Part shown: in pieces, positions 42,042 to 50,247 of the stretch
Layout: each line of letters begins with the position of its first letter
How positions within the stretch are numbered: position 1 is the stretch's first letter
Origin: CAZAYY01 sp964489525
Lineage (GTDB): Bacteria; Chloroflexota; Anaerolineae; Anaerolineales; JABWBV01
Direction: 5' to 3'
DNA length: 64,000 nucleotides
Assembly (NCBI GenBank): GCA_964489525.1
Contig: CAZAYY010000002.1
Location: forward strand, 1 to 64,000
Translations under genes and position numbers: made by a program
The notes under the pieces: model-generated
Told to the model about the DNA's origin: nothing
Databases searched by the model: none
What the model saw: the letters and a program-made list of their open reading frames with translations, nothing else

Positions 42042-43151
42042 ATGACCAGACTCCGCTTTCTCTCGATCTTTGGCACCCGTCCCGAAGCCGTTAAAATGGC
42101 CCCGGTTGTCCAGGCCCTGGCGGCCCGCCCGGGCATTGAATCGTTGGTTTGTGTAACCGCCCAACACCGCCAGATGCTCGACCAGGTGCTGCGCCTGTTC
42201 AACATCCAGCCAGATGTAGACCTGGACCTGATGCGCCCCAACCAGAGCCTGGCTGGCATCACTGCCGCCATCCTCACCCACCTTGAGCCGGTGCTGCTGA
42301 AATACAAGCCCGATTGGGTACTTGTCCAGGGCGACACTACCACCGTCATGGCGGCGGCGCTGCTGGCCTATTATCACCGTATCCGGGTCGGGCACGTCGA
42401 AGCCGGGCTGCGCACGGGGGATAAGTGGGCACCGTTTCCGGAAGAGATCAATCGTAAAATTGCTGGCAGCGTGGCCGACCTGCACTTTGCCCCCACAGAC
42501 TGGTCGCGCGATAACCTGCTGCGCGAAAATGTCCCGGCAGACCGCATTATTGTCACCGGCAACCCGGTGATTGACGCTCTCCAGCAGGTGGTGCGCCAAC
42601 CATATGACATTGCTCCTGGCCCCCTTGCAGGAATCCCGCTGGATAAACGCATCCTGCTGGTCACGGCCCACCGCCGGGAGAATTTTGGCGCACCGCTCGA
42701 GGCCGTTTGCCGGGCACTGCTGCGGCTGGCAGACCAGCCAGGGGTTCACCTGGTGTATCCCGTTCACCTCAACCCCAATGTACAGGAGCCGGTTTACCGT
42801 TTGTTGGGCGGCCACCCGGCCATCACCCTGCTGCCCCCGCTCGATTACCTGCCCCTGGTTCACCTGATGAACCGCTCCACCCTGGTGCTCACCGATTCGG
42901 GCGGCATCCAGGAAGAAGCGCCGGGGTTGGGTAAACCGGTCCTGGTGCTGCGCGATGTCACCGAGCGCCCCGAAGGGGTCGAAGCGGGCACGGTTCGCCT
43001 GGTGGGCACGGATGAGGAAAAAATTGTCTCCGAAACCCTGCGCCTGCTCAACGACCCGCAGGCCTACGAGCAAATGGCCCAGGCGGTCAACCCCTACGGC
43101 GATGGGCATGCTGCCGAACGCATAGTAGACGCCCTGCTCGCCGCGGCCTGA
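42042..43151 (+). CDS. wecB: UDP-N-acetylglucosamine 2-epimerase (non-hydrolysing)
   Basis: This 369-residue WecB family protein begins FLSIFGTRPEAVKMAPVVQA. It contains VQGDTTTVMAAALLAYYH, HVEAGLRTGDKWAPFPEEIN, TAHRRENFG and TDSGGIQEEAPGLGKPVLVLR, all the family signatures. It interconverts UDP-GlcNAc and UDP-ManNAc, supplying ManNAc residues. A hydrolysing epimerase (NeuC) for sialic-acid synthesis is a distinct family with different motifs. No ribosome-binding site is visible in the C-rich 16-base gap after wzt. Confidence 0.95.
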   Translation: MTRLRFLSIFGTRPEAVKMAPVVQALAARPGIESLVCVTAQHRQMLDQVLRLFNIQPDVDLDLMRPNQSLAGITAAILTHLEPVLLKYKPDWVLVQGDTTTVMAAALLAYYHRIRVGHVEAGLRTGDKWAPFPEEINRKIAGSVADLHFAPTDWSRDNLLRENVPADRIIVTGNPVIDALQQVVRQPYDIAPGPLAGIPLDKRILLVTAHRRENFGAPLEAVCRALLRLADQPGVHLVYPVHLNPNVQEPVYRLLGGHPAITLLPPLDYLPLVHLMNRSTLVLTDSGGIQEEAPGLGKPVLVLRDVTERPEGVEAGTVRLVGTDEEKIVSETLRLLNDPQAYEQMAQAVNPYGDGHAAERIVDALLAAA

Positions 43152-43248
43152 CCTGCTCGTTTCTGTTCAACGGTTTTTTCTTCCGCCCTTCCATTCACGC
43201 CCCATCTTTGTGGTGGGGGTGCGATCCCTGGCGTTTTCGCCCCACTCC

Positions 43249-44393
43249 ATGGCCCCCAATATATTAATGATCTCCCCCACGCCCACCCACCCGCAGAATG
43301 CGGGCAACCGGGCGCGCATCTACAGCCTGGCAGGGGCTTTGCAGTCCCTGGGCTGCCAGGTGTATTTTGTTCACGAACAGCGCGAACCAGGCCGGGATGA
43401 GCCATGCACGCCTATTGGGGCAGCCGGTATGTGCCGGTTGCGTACAATTCACCCAGGGTCTGGGCCAAGAAAGCGCTGCGCAGAGGCCAGGCCGTCACAA
43501 CCCTGGATGCCTGGTACAACCCTGGCTTGGACCAGGCCCTGAAAGACCTCGTGCGCAGCGTGACTTTTGACGCCGTAATTGTAGAATACGTCTTTCTCTC
43601 CAAAGCCTTTGAAAGCGTTTCTGCTCCCTTGAAAATTCTGGATACCCACGATGTGCTCAGCCAGCGAAAAGCCCCGGGGCGCTACTGGTGGGCAGCCCTG
43701 CCCGCAGAAGAAGAAAAAAGGGGTCTGGACCGGGCCGGGGTGGTGGTTGCCATCAGCCCGGAAGATGCCGCAGCCCTGGCTTCCCTGACCCAGCGCCTCG
43801 TGGTGACCGTGGGGCACCTGGTTCCGGTGTACCCACCTGCCCCAGGGCATGCCAGCCGCAAAATTTTGTTTGTGGGTTCCGAGAACCCCCTGAATCTGGA
43901 AGGGGCGCTGTTTTTCGTGCGAGACGTGCTGCCCTTGGTGTGCAGCGCGCTGCCGGGGGTCGAGTTGGTTGTGGCCGGGCGGGTTTGCAATCCGCTGGCA
44001 GCGGCTTTGGGCGCTAACCCGCCATGCAATATCACCCTGCTGGGCGAAGTGGCCGATTTAACCCCGGTTTACCAGTCTGCGGCGGTTGTGGTGAATCCGG
44101 TTTTGGGGGGTACAGGCCTGCCGATCAAAAGCATTGCCGCCCTGGGCTATGGCAAACCGCTGGTGGCCACACCCGCCGGGGCGCGGGGGCTGGATGGTGC
44201 TGGGGCTGATTCTCCGGTTGTGGTCGCCGCCACCCCCCGGTCTTTTTCAGATGCACTGGTTGAAATCCTTCGCAGCCCGGATCTGGCTTACCAAATGGGG
44301 CTGCAGGCCAATGCGCTGGCCGGGCAGTTGAACCGCACGGCCATCCAATCCCTGGCGGAGGTGCTTGGCCTTCCCACAGGCGCGGAAGTATGA
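43249..44393 (+). pseudogene. GT4 glycosyltransferase interrupted by a one-base frameshift
   Basis: From ATG 43249 the frame encodes MAPNILMISPTPTHPQNAGN and continues through ALQSLGCQVYFVHEQREPGR, a normal GT4 N-terminus. After GAG (43399-43401) it loses homology and stops at 43542. The adjacent frame opens at 43401 with AMHAYWGSRYVPVAYN and continues to 44393, as expected from related proteins. A missing base around 43401 therefore splits one gene of about 381 residues. No slippery heptamer is present, so a mutation or sequencing error is more likely than programmed shifting. The C-terminal part has ILLGEVADLTPVYQSAAVVV-like donor-site residues (ITLLGEVADLTPVYQ). It overlaps the next gene by 4 bases. 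Confidence 0.8.
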
Positions 44394-45535
44394 CCCAGGA
44401 AATTCCTGTTCCCCCAATTTCGATTGCCCTGGTATACCTGGGGCGGCGTGGTTCTGGCGGTGCGCTCAGCCTGGAACTGGCCCAGGCCCTGGCCGGCCCG
44501 GGCAGCCCGGTGCAGTTGTTTGCGGTGGTATCCCGTCAGGCCGAAAATGTTGACCGTTGGATTGCTTCAGGCTTGGATGTGTTGACAGTGGATACCTATG
44601 AAACTTTTGGGGGTGCGCTGCTTTCGTGGGCCAACCAGTTCCGCCTGCACAGCCTGGCCGGGCAAATTCGCACCCGCCTGGGGCGCCCGCCGGATGTGCT
44701 GTTGTTTCCGATGTTCCACACCTGGGCGCCTTTTTTGCAGGTTTACCTGCGCCCGGTTCCCTCGGTGCTGACCGTGCACGACCCCATCCCGCATCCGGGG
44801 TGGTTTTCCTGGCTGGATGCCCGCTTTCAGGACCTGTCGATCCGCCAGGCCAGCCGCTGTATTGTCCTCAGCCACGCCCTGGTAGAGGCCACTGCCCGGC
44901 GCGGCATTCCAGCCAGCCGGGTGGATGTTGTTCCCCATGGCCTGCTGGTGCCGCCCGCCGCGCTGCCCGCACCTGCCCAACCTGGTGTGCAAGAACCGCC
45001 CACAATCCTGTTTTTTGGCCGGATTGAGCCCTATAAAGGCCTTGAGGTGCTGCTCCAGGCATTTCGCCTGCTCAAACAGAAGGGTTCTCCGGCTCGTTTG
45101 CAAATTGTGGGTTCGGGGAATTTTGCCCCTTATGCGCCCCTGGCCGAGGGTCTGCCCGACCTGGAAGTGGTGAACCGCTGGATTGCTGAGGATGAAATTG
45201 CGGGCTTTTTCCAACAGGCCAGCATCCTGGTCGTTCCATACACCAGTGCAACCCAATCGGGGCCGGTATCCATCGCCGCCAGCTTTGGCCTGGCCGTGGC
45301 GGCCACCCAAACGGGCGGGCTGCCCGAGCAGGTGCAGTCCGGGGAAACCGGGCTGCTGGTTCCACCACGCGACCCGGCAGCCCTGGCGGCGGCGCTCCAA
45401 ACCCTGGCAGCCAACCCCGCCCTGCGGGAACGGTTGGGGTTGGCCCTGCGCCAGCGCCACCAGGAACTGAATAACTGGCCGCGCATTGCCCAGTTGACCC
45501 TGGCCGTGTGCCGCCGGGCTGCAGCAGGACGCTGA
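44390..45535 (+). CDS. glycosyltransferase family 4
   Basis: This 381-residue GT-B enzyme starts at ATG 44390, overlapping the previous stop. It has ALVYLGRRGSGGALSLELAQ-like Gly-rich N-terminal sequence (SIALVYLGRRGSGGALSLEL), TVHDPIPHPGWF, HGLLVPPAAL, then ILFFGRIEPYKGLEVLLQA and PYTSATQSGPVSIAASFG. The last two are GT4 signatures for donor binding. Acceptor and donor are unknown. Confidence 0.87.
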   Translation: MTQEIPVPPISIALVYLGRRGSGGALSLELAQALAGPGSPVQLFAVVSRQAENVDRWIASGLDVLTVDTYETFGGALLSWANQFRLHSLAGQIRTRLGRPPDVLLFPMFHTWAPFLQVYLRPVPSVLTVHDPIPHPGWFSWLDARFQDLSIRQASRCIVLSHALVEATARRGIPASRVDVVPHGLLVPPAALPAPAQPGVQEPPTILFFGRIEPYKGLEVLLQAFRLLKQKGSPARLQIVGSGNFAPYAPLAEGLPDLEVVNRWIAEDEIAGFFQQASILVVPYTSATQSGPVSIAASFGLAVAATQTGGLPEQVQSGETGLLVPPRDPAALAAALQTLAANPALRERLGLALRQRHQELNNWPRIAQLTLAVCRRAAAGR

Positions 45536-45590
45536 CCGGCAGCGGCGATGGTGGTATACTGGGGGCTGGCCTGCCGCTTTTGGGGTTAAT

Positions 45591-46748
45591 ATGCTCAATT
45601 CTTCTCATCGAAAAATTCTCCTGGTTTCCAATACCGAGTGGTATCTCTACAACTTCCGGCGCACCCTGGCCAGGGATTTGCAGCAGCAGGGCTGCGAGGT
45701 GGTGATGGTTTCGCCGCCCGGGCCGTATGCCGAAAAACTGCAAGCGTTGGGCTTTCGCTGGGTTTCCTGGCCGGTGGGGCGTAAAACCCTCACCCCCTGG
45801 GGGGAGCTGGCCGCCCTGCTGCGCCTGTACCAGGTCTACCGCCAGGAAAAACCCGATATTGTTCACCATCATACGATTAAACCCTGCCTGTATGGCTCGC
45901 TGGCAGCGAGTTGGCTGCCGCGCAATCAGCCCAAGCCGGGCATTGTCAACTCGATTACCGGGCGGGGATATCTCTTCATTGCCACCGACCTGCTCGCCAG
46001 GACGCTGCGCCGCCTGGTGGAGCCCATCTACCGGCTGGCCTTCCGCCCCGAAAACTGCTATGCCATTTTTGAAAACCCCACCGACCAGGCCTTTTTTATT
46101 GACCACCGCCTGATTCCCGCCCAACGCACCCACCTGGTCGAAAGTGTGGGGGTGGACCTGCAAACCTTCACAACTGGTCCCGAACCGGTTGGCGACCCGG
46201 TGGTGCTGCTGGCTGCCCGCATGTTGTGGGATAAAGGCGTGGGGGTGTTGGTAGAAGCAGCCCGTCTGCTGCGAGCGCGGTCGGTCCCGGTGCGGGTTGC
46301 CCTGGCTGGCCTGCCCGACCCCGGCAACCCCTCTTCCATTCCAGAAGAAACCCTGCTGGGCTGGCAGGCAGAGGGGTTGGTGGAATGGTGGGGCTTTCAG
46401 CAGGATATGAACGCCGCTTACAACCAGAGCCATATTGTCACCCTGCCGAGTATGTACGGTGAGGGGGTTCCCACGGTGCTGATTGAAGGTGGGGCATGCG
46501 CCCGCCCGCTGGTGACCACCCGTATGCCGGGCTGCCAGGATGTGGTCGAAGATGGTGTCAATGGCTTTCTGGTGCCCCCAAACGACGCCCAGGCCCTGGC
46601 GAACGCCATTGAAGCCCTGGCCCTCGACCCCGACCTGCGCCAAAAAATGGGTGCCGCCGCCCGTTCAACGGTCATCCAGCGCTTCACCACCACGGTGGTC
46701 AACGCTGCTACCCTGGACGTTTATGCCCAGGCCGGGTGTTGGGCATAA
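45591..46748 (+). CDS. glycosyltransferase family 4 (PglA-like)
   Basis: This 385-residue GT4 has ILLVSNTEWYLYNFRRTLAR, VHHHTIKPCLYGSLAA, IVNSITGRGYLF and FENPTDQAFFID. VLLAARMLWDKGVGVLVEAA and LPSMYGEGVPTVLIEGGACA follow. The HHHTIKP and NSITGRGY segments are shared with PglA-like enzymes that add N-acetylgalactosamine or a similar sugar to lipid-linked bacillosamine (family resemblance, not proof). It is the last transferase before the Wzz-like gene. Confidence 0.87.
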   Translation: MLNSSHRKILLVSNTEWYLYNFRRTLARDLQQQGCEVVMVSPPGPYAEKLQALGFRWVSWPVGRKTLTPWGELAALLRLYQVYRQEKPDIVHHHTIKPCLYGSLAASWLPRNQPKPGIVNSITGRGYLFIATDLLARTLRRLVEPIYRLAFRPENCYAIFENPTDQAFFIDHRLIPAQRTHLVESVGVDLQTFTTGPEPVGDPVVLLAARMLWDKGVGVLVEAARLLRARSVPVRVALAGLPDPGNPSSIPEETLLGWQAEGLVEWWGFQQDMNAAYNQSHIVTLPSMYGEGVPTVLIEGGACARPLVTTRMPGCQDVVEDGVNGFLVPPNDAQALANAIEALALDPDLRQKMGAAARSTVIQRFTTTVVNAATLDVYAQAGCWA

Positions 46749-46796
46749 TTAAAATTAACCTATCCCTATCCTCCACCCTCACACATTGATTTGCTT

Positions 46797-47618
46797 ATGT
46801 CCATATCTTTCCCCCACACCCCTTCTTCGCTTTCCGGGTTATCCCCTGCGCCCCACCTGGCTGCATTATTGGTCCGTTGGTGGTGGGTTGCCGCCTGTAT
46901 GTTGGCAGGCGGCATTTTGGGGCTGGCGTCCCACGCCTTTTTACAGCCTGTTTATGAAATTCGGTTTGGCGTGACCATTAATGTGGATTACTCGCAATCG
47001 GAAGAACTGACCGAGTTTGACCTGGACCACATCCACGAAGCCGCCGGGCGGTTGATGGTCAACCCCCAGGTGCGCCAGTTGGTGTTTGAACAGGCGCAGG
47101 CGGAAGGCCTGGTGTTGGATTTTGAACTGCTTGATGCATATCTGGAGCGGCGCCAATCACTTTGGATGGTGCGCCTGCGCTATACCGACCCGGCCACACT
47201 CCACCGCCTGGCGGAAATTTGGGGGGGAACCTATTACAACACACTGCAAGAAAGCCAGGCCCATGCCCTGAAAGCCTCTGCGCTCAGCCAATACCTGGAT
47301 GAATTGGGCCGCTGTGCGCAAGAAGCGGCTGCTGGCGCATGTGTGCTGCCGAGTGAACAGACTTTCGAAGTCGAGTATAACCGGGTTTTTCAGGAGCGCG
47401 AAGCCGAAATGGCGCTCAGCCGCGGCCTGTACCCGTACCTGTTGTTTGACTACACCCACCCGCCCGAACCCTATTCACCCGAAATCTGGCAGCCAGTCCT
47501 CTACCGCCGCAGCGGATTGATGCTGGCGGGTATGGCTGCTGGGCTGGTGGTTGGGGCCGGGTTGGTTGCGCTCTGGCCGGTTAAGGGGGCAAAGCGCCAG
47601 GGTGAATTAGATGTATAA
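46797..47618 (+). CDS. Wzz/chain-length-determinant-like protein, uncertain
   Basis: ATG at 46797 (an in-frame TTG at 46791 is possible) gives 273 residues. A transmembrane segment (WWVAACMLAGGILGLASHAF, about residues 27-48) and a second one near the C-terminus (GLMLAGMAAGLVVGAGLVAL, about 240-262) enclose a mainly helical periplasmic region. This two-anchor layout is that of Wzz/YveK-type co-polymerases, but the typical PxxPxxP motif before the second helix is only weakly represented by HPPEPYSPEIWQPVL. The gene converges on the ABC transporter operon with a 12-base overlap of 3' ends (47607-47618). Confidence 0.65.
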   Translation: MSISFPHTPSSLSGLSPAPHLAALLVRWWWVAACMLAGGILGLASHAFLQPVYEIRFGVTINVDYSQSEELTEFDLDHIHEAAGRLMVNPQVRQLVFEQAQAEGLVLDFELLDAYLERRQSLWMVRLRYTDPATLHRLAEIWGGTYYNTLQESQAHALKASALSQYLDELGRCAQEAAAGACVLPSEQTFEVEYNRVFQEREAEMALSRGLYPYLLFDYTHPPEPYSPEIWQPVLYRRSGLMLAGMAAGLVVGAGLVALWPVKGAKRQGELDV

Positions 47619-48401
47619 ATCGCGCCGGTTATACGTCCAGTATGCCAGGGCCAGGCTGGCGGCCACAATCGCCGCCGCAGCCAGCAGGTAAGTGCCTTCG
47701 ATTTGCCCGGTTTGGTACAGTTTGCCCGCATCAAAATACTTGAACGGCGAGAGATATTTGAGAAATTCAAAGTTCTCCTGCATACCCGACAGGATGGACA
47801 TAAAGTAAGTTGTCAGGATGATGGCAATTGCCGTGGAACCAGACCGTTTGTAGCGCTTCATCATCGCTCCGAGCAGCAGGCCAATGGCGAGAAAAATCAG
47901 CGAAATCAAAAACATGGCCTGCATTTCCAGCGCCAGAAACTCATAATATACCGCGTCTGGGTTGTAGGACTGCACGGCGACGATGGATACCCCCCAGGTG
48001 ACCAGCACAAACACAATCGAGTTAACCAACGCCGCCAGGGCCTTGGCGGTGATCACCTGGCTGCGGGAAACCGGCAGCACCAGCGAGAACTCCACGGTTT
48101 TATCCCGTTCCTCTTTGCTGATGATATCGCTGCCCCACATTGCCGCAGAAATGGCGCCCATCAACCCAAAGTAGATGAACATGATGCCGTAAAACCCGGT
48201 CAGGGTGGTCAGGTTGAAGGCCTCGAAATTCATGGCGTTTATCACTGCCGGGGGCATGGAATCCAGCATGGCCAGCATGTCATCATTGCCAGCAAAGGCC
48301 GAAAACTTGCTCACCCCCACCATAATCAGCAGGGTGATAATCACGCTCCAGATGATCAGAGATTTCAGGTTGGCTCTGAGTTCGCGTAAAAAGATATTCA
48401 T
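47607..48401 (-). CDS. ABC-2 type permease, last gene of the minus-strand operon
   Basis: This 264-residue protein has six hydrophobic segments and the family pattern of ABC-2 permeases: MNIFLRELRANLKSLIIWSV, ISKEERDKTVEFSLVLPVSR, KALAALVNSIVFVL, and FLKYLSPFKYFDAGKLYQTG near the end. GAGGAGA precedes the ATG. It resembles the permease downstream in the same operon (48414-49223) and together they probably form a heterodimeric membrane channel. Substrate unknown. Confidence 0.85.
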   Translation of the reverse strand: MNIFLRELRANLKSLIIWSVIITLLIMVGVSKFSAFAGNDDMLAMLDSMPPAVINAMNFEAFNLTTLTGFYGIMFIYFGLMGAISAAMWGSDIISKEERDKTVEFSLVLPVSRSQVITAKALAALVNSIVFVLVTWGVSIVAVQSYNPDAVYYEFLALEMQAMFLISLIFLAIGLLLGAMMKRYKRSGSTAIAIILTTYFMSILSGMQENFEFLKYLSPFKYFDAGKLYQTGQIEGTYLLAAAAIVAASLALAYWTYNRRDLYI

Positions 48402-48413
48402 CGTTTTTTCTCC

Positions 48414-49223
48414 TCAAACCACAGCGTGGATATCCCGGCGCAGGTACAGCCAGTAGCTGGCCGCCCCTGCAGCCAGTGTGACGGCAACGTTTAACAATAC
48501 CAATGGGATGTCATACCCCTGATTTTGTACAGCGTAATTCACATCAAAATGCTTGAAGGGGGTGAGAAACTCCAGGAGGGAAACCCCTTCCAACCCGCTG
48601 AAAGCGCCCAGGACATACATCCCAAAACTCAACCCGAGCGCATAAGGGGTGACGCTGCGCACGCGCTTGACCAGCAGCGAGATGATCACCCCAACGCTCA
48701 AAAAGAAAAGCTGGAAGAGGACAGCGCCCCCCAACAGCAAAGCGAGGAGGCCGGGGTCGTATTCGCGCCCGGCCCGGAACATCTCAATTGCCAGGAAAGT
48801 GCTCACCCAGGCTGCCAGGTTGGTAAGGAGCAAGCTGGCAATCGCTGCCAGCAGCTTGCTGTTGAAGATTTCCGAGCGGCTGACGGGTTTGGTCAGTAAG
48901 AAATCGGCAGTGAGTTCGCTTTCTTCAATCGAAACCAGGCCAACCCCATAGTTGCTGGCCTGGATGGCAAAACAAAGCTGCACAAACAAGAAAAGCAGGC
49001 TGTAATACCCGACAACCGTTGAAAAATCGATCCCGGTCATGCCAAACGCGGTGAGCAGTTCGGGTGGGAACTTGTCCATCATATCGTTGAGCAATTCCGC
49101 CTGGTCGGCAAACGATGCAAAGATGGAGAAAAACAGGATAATTAAAGCCGCAACCGAGGCCGACCAGGTGATGATCGAGCCAACCCGGCTGCGAAATTCA
49201 TGCTGGAAGATATACTTATTCAT
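48414..49223 (-). CDS. ABC-2 type permease
   Basis: ATG at 49223 (MNKYIFQHEFRSRVG) follows an AAGGAAAG site. The open frame continues another 47 codons upstream into the ATPase gene and is rejected. The 269-residue product has about six hydrophobic segments. SIEESELTADFLLTKPVSRSEIF and LLEFLTPFKHFDVNYAV correspond to the same positions in the partner permease, which shows the two are paralogous. Likely partner of the ATPase at 49234-50106. Confidence 0.86.
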   Translation of the reverse strand: MNKYIFQHEFRSRVGSIITWSASVAALIILFFSIFASFADQAELLNDMMDKFPPELLTAFGMTGIDFSTVVGYYSLLFLFVQLCFAIQASNYGVGLVSIEESELTADFLLTKPVSRSEIFNSKLLAAIASLLLTNLAAWVSTFLAIEMFRAGREYDPGLLALLLGGAVLFQLFFLSVGVIISLLVKRVRSVTPYALGLSFGMYVLGAFSGLEGVSLLEFLTPFKHFDVNYAVQNQGYDIPLVLLNVAVTLAAGAASYWLYLRRDIHAVV

Positions 49224-49233
49224 GTGCTTTCCT

Positions 49234-50106
49234 TTACTCGTAATAGTGCATGAAAATTTCTTCCAGCGTGGGTTCTTCAATGGTGATATCCGCAACCTGA
49301 ATGGTGCTGACTTTTTGCAGCACGGTGTTGATGTCGCCCTTGAAAAAGAACCGGATGCTGCCATTTTCGGCCTGAAGGTTGCTCACACCGGGCATGTTAA
49401 ACACCTCCATAGAAACGCCATTCGCCGATAGATTCACTTTTTTGTAGTTGCTTTGCTGCAGGGTGCGAATATCTGAAATTTCTACCATGCTGCCTTCGCG
49501 GATGATGCCCACCCGGTTGCACAGCCGCTGGACTTCACCCAGGATATGAGAAGAAAAGAAAACGGTAACCCCGCGGGCATTTTCCGTTTTGATCAGGTCA
49601 AAAAACTTGCGCTGCATCAGCGGGTCGAGGCCGCTGGTGGGTTCGTCGAGGAACAGCAGCTTAGGGCTGTGCAGCAAACCCTGCACAATCCCCACTTTTT
49701 TCTTGTTGCCATACGACAGATCTTCAATTCTGCGGTTTAAATCCAATTCCATGTAATCCGACAACTCTCGCATGCGTTGCTCGCAGTCGCAATGATAGAA
49801 GCTGGCGGAATATTTCAGCAGGTTGATGACTTTCATCCCTTCATAGTAAAAAATTTCAGAGGGCAGATAGCCAATCGAGCGGCGAATTTCCGGGCCATGG
49901 GTCAAAACATCTTTGCCAAAGACTTTCGCACTGCCGCTGCTGGGGTAAATGAGGGAGAGCAGCAGGCGAATGGTGGTAGACTTTCCCGCACCGTTCGGCC
50001 CGATGAACCCAAAAATTTCACCCTCTTCAACCTGGAATGAAACGTCTATAATCCCCCGTGCTTTGCCATAGTACTTGGTTAGCTTTGAAACTTCGATAAC
50101 ACTCAC
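49234..50106 (-). CDS. ABC transporter ATP-binding protein
   Basis: GTG start with AAGGAGC 9 bases upstream; 290 residues. Walker A is GPNGAGKST (about residues 36-44), the signature is LSYGNKKKVGIVQGLL (LSYGN instead of LSGGQ), and Walker B is LLFLDEPTSGLDPL with the H-loop SSHILGEV. The C-terminal 75 residues match the DrrA/BcrA-type regulatory tail. Drug- or lipid-exporting ABC-2 systems have this layout, with two permeases. The operon reads opposite to the surrounding glycan genes and may be unrelated to them. Confidence 0.93.
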   Translation of the reverse strand: MSVIEVSKLTKYYGKARGIIDVSFQVEEGEIFGFIGPNGAGKSTTIRLLLSLIYPSSGSAKVFGKDVLTHGPEIRRSIGYLPSEIFYYEGMKVINLLKYSASFYHCDCEQRMRELSDYMELDLNRRIEDLSYGNKKKVGIVQGLLHSPKLLFLDEPTSGLDPLMQRKFFDLIKTENARGVTVFFSSHILGEVQRLCNRVGIIREGSMVEISDIRTLQQSNYKKVNLSANGVSMEVFNMPGVSNLQAENGSIRFFFKGDINTVLQKVSTIQVADITIEEPTLEEIFMHYYE

Positions 50107-50247
50107 GGGAACGCTCCTTTATCAAAAAAACAAACGGATAAAATCAGGGATGATTGGGTTATGCGTTTACACAGCATAAGCACCTTAACACAAATCCCTA
50201 AAAATAAGTGTATATCTTAAAGAAAGTTTCGTCAATATATTATAGAT
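50107..50247. promoter_or_regulatory. divergent intergenic region between ABC operon and ligase-like gene
   Basis: This 141-base AT-rich gap is the only divergent promoter region in the glycan part. On the minus strand TTGACG (50230-50235) with a 17-base spacer and TACACT (50207-50212) is the best -35/-10 pair, leaving a leader of about 95 bases before the GTG at 50106. On the plus strand no convincing pair or Shine-Dalgarno sequence is seen before the ATG at 50248. Confidence 0.4.

Noticed and set aside
43396..43410. programmed ribosomal frameshift in the GT4 gene
   Set aside because: No slippery heptamer or downstream pseudoknot-like structure is visible at the junction.
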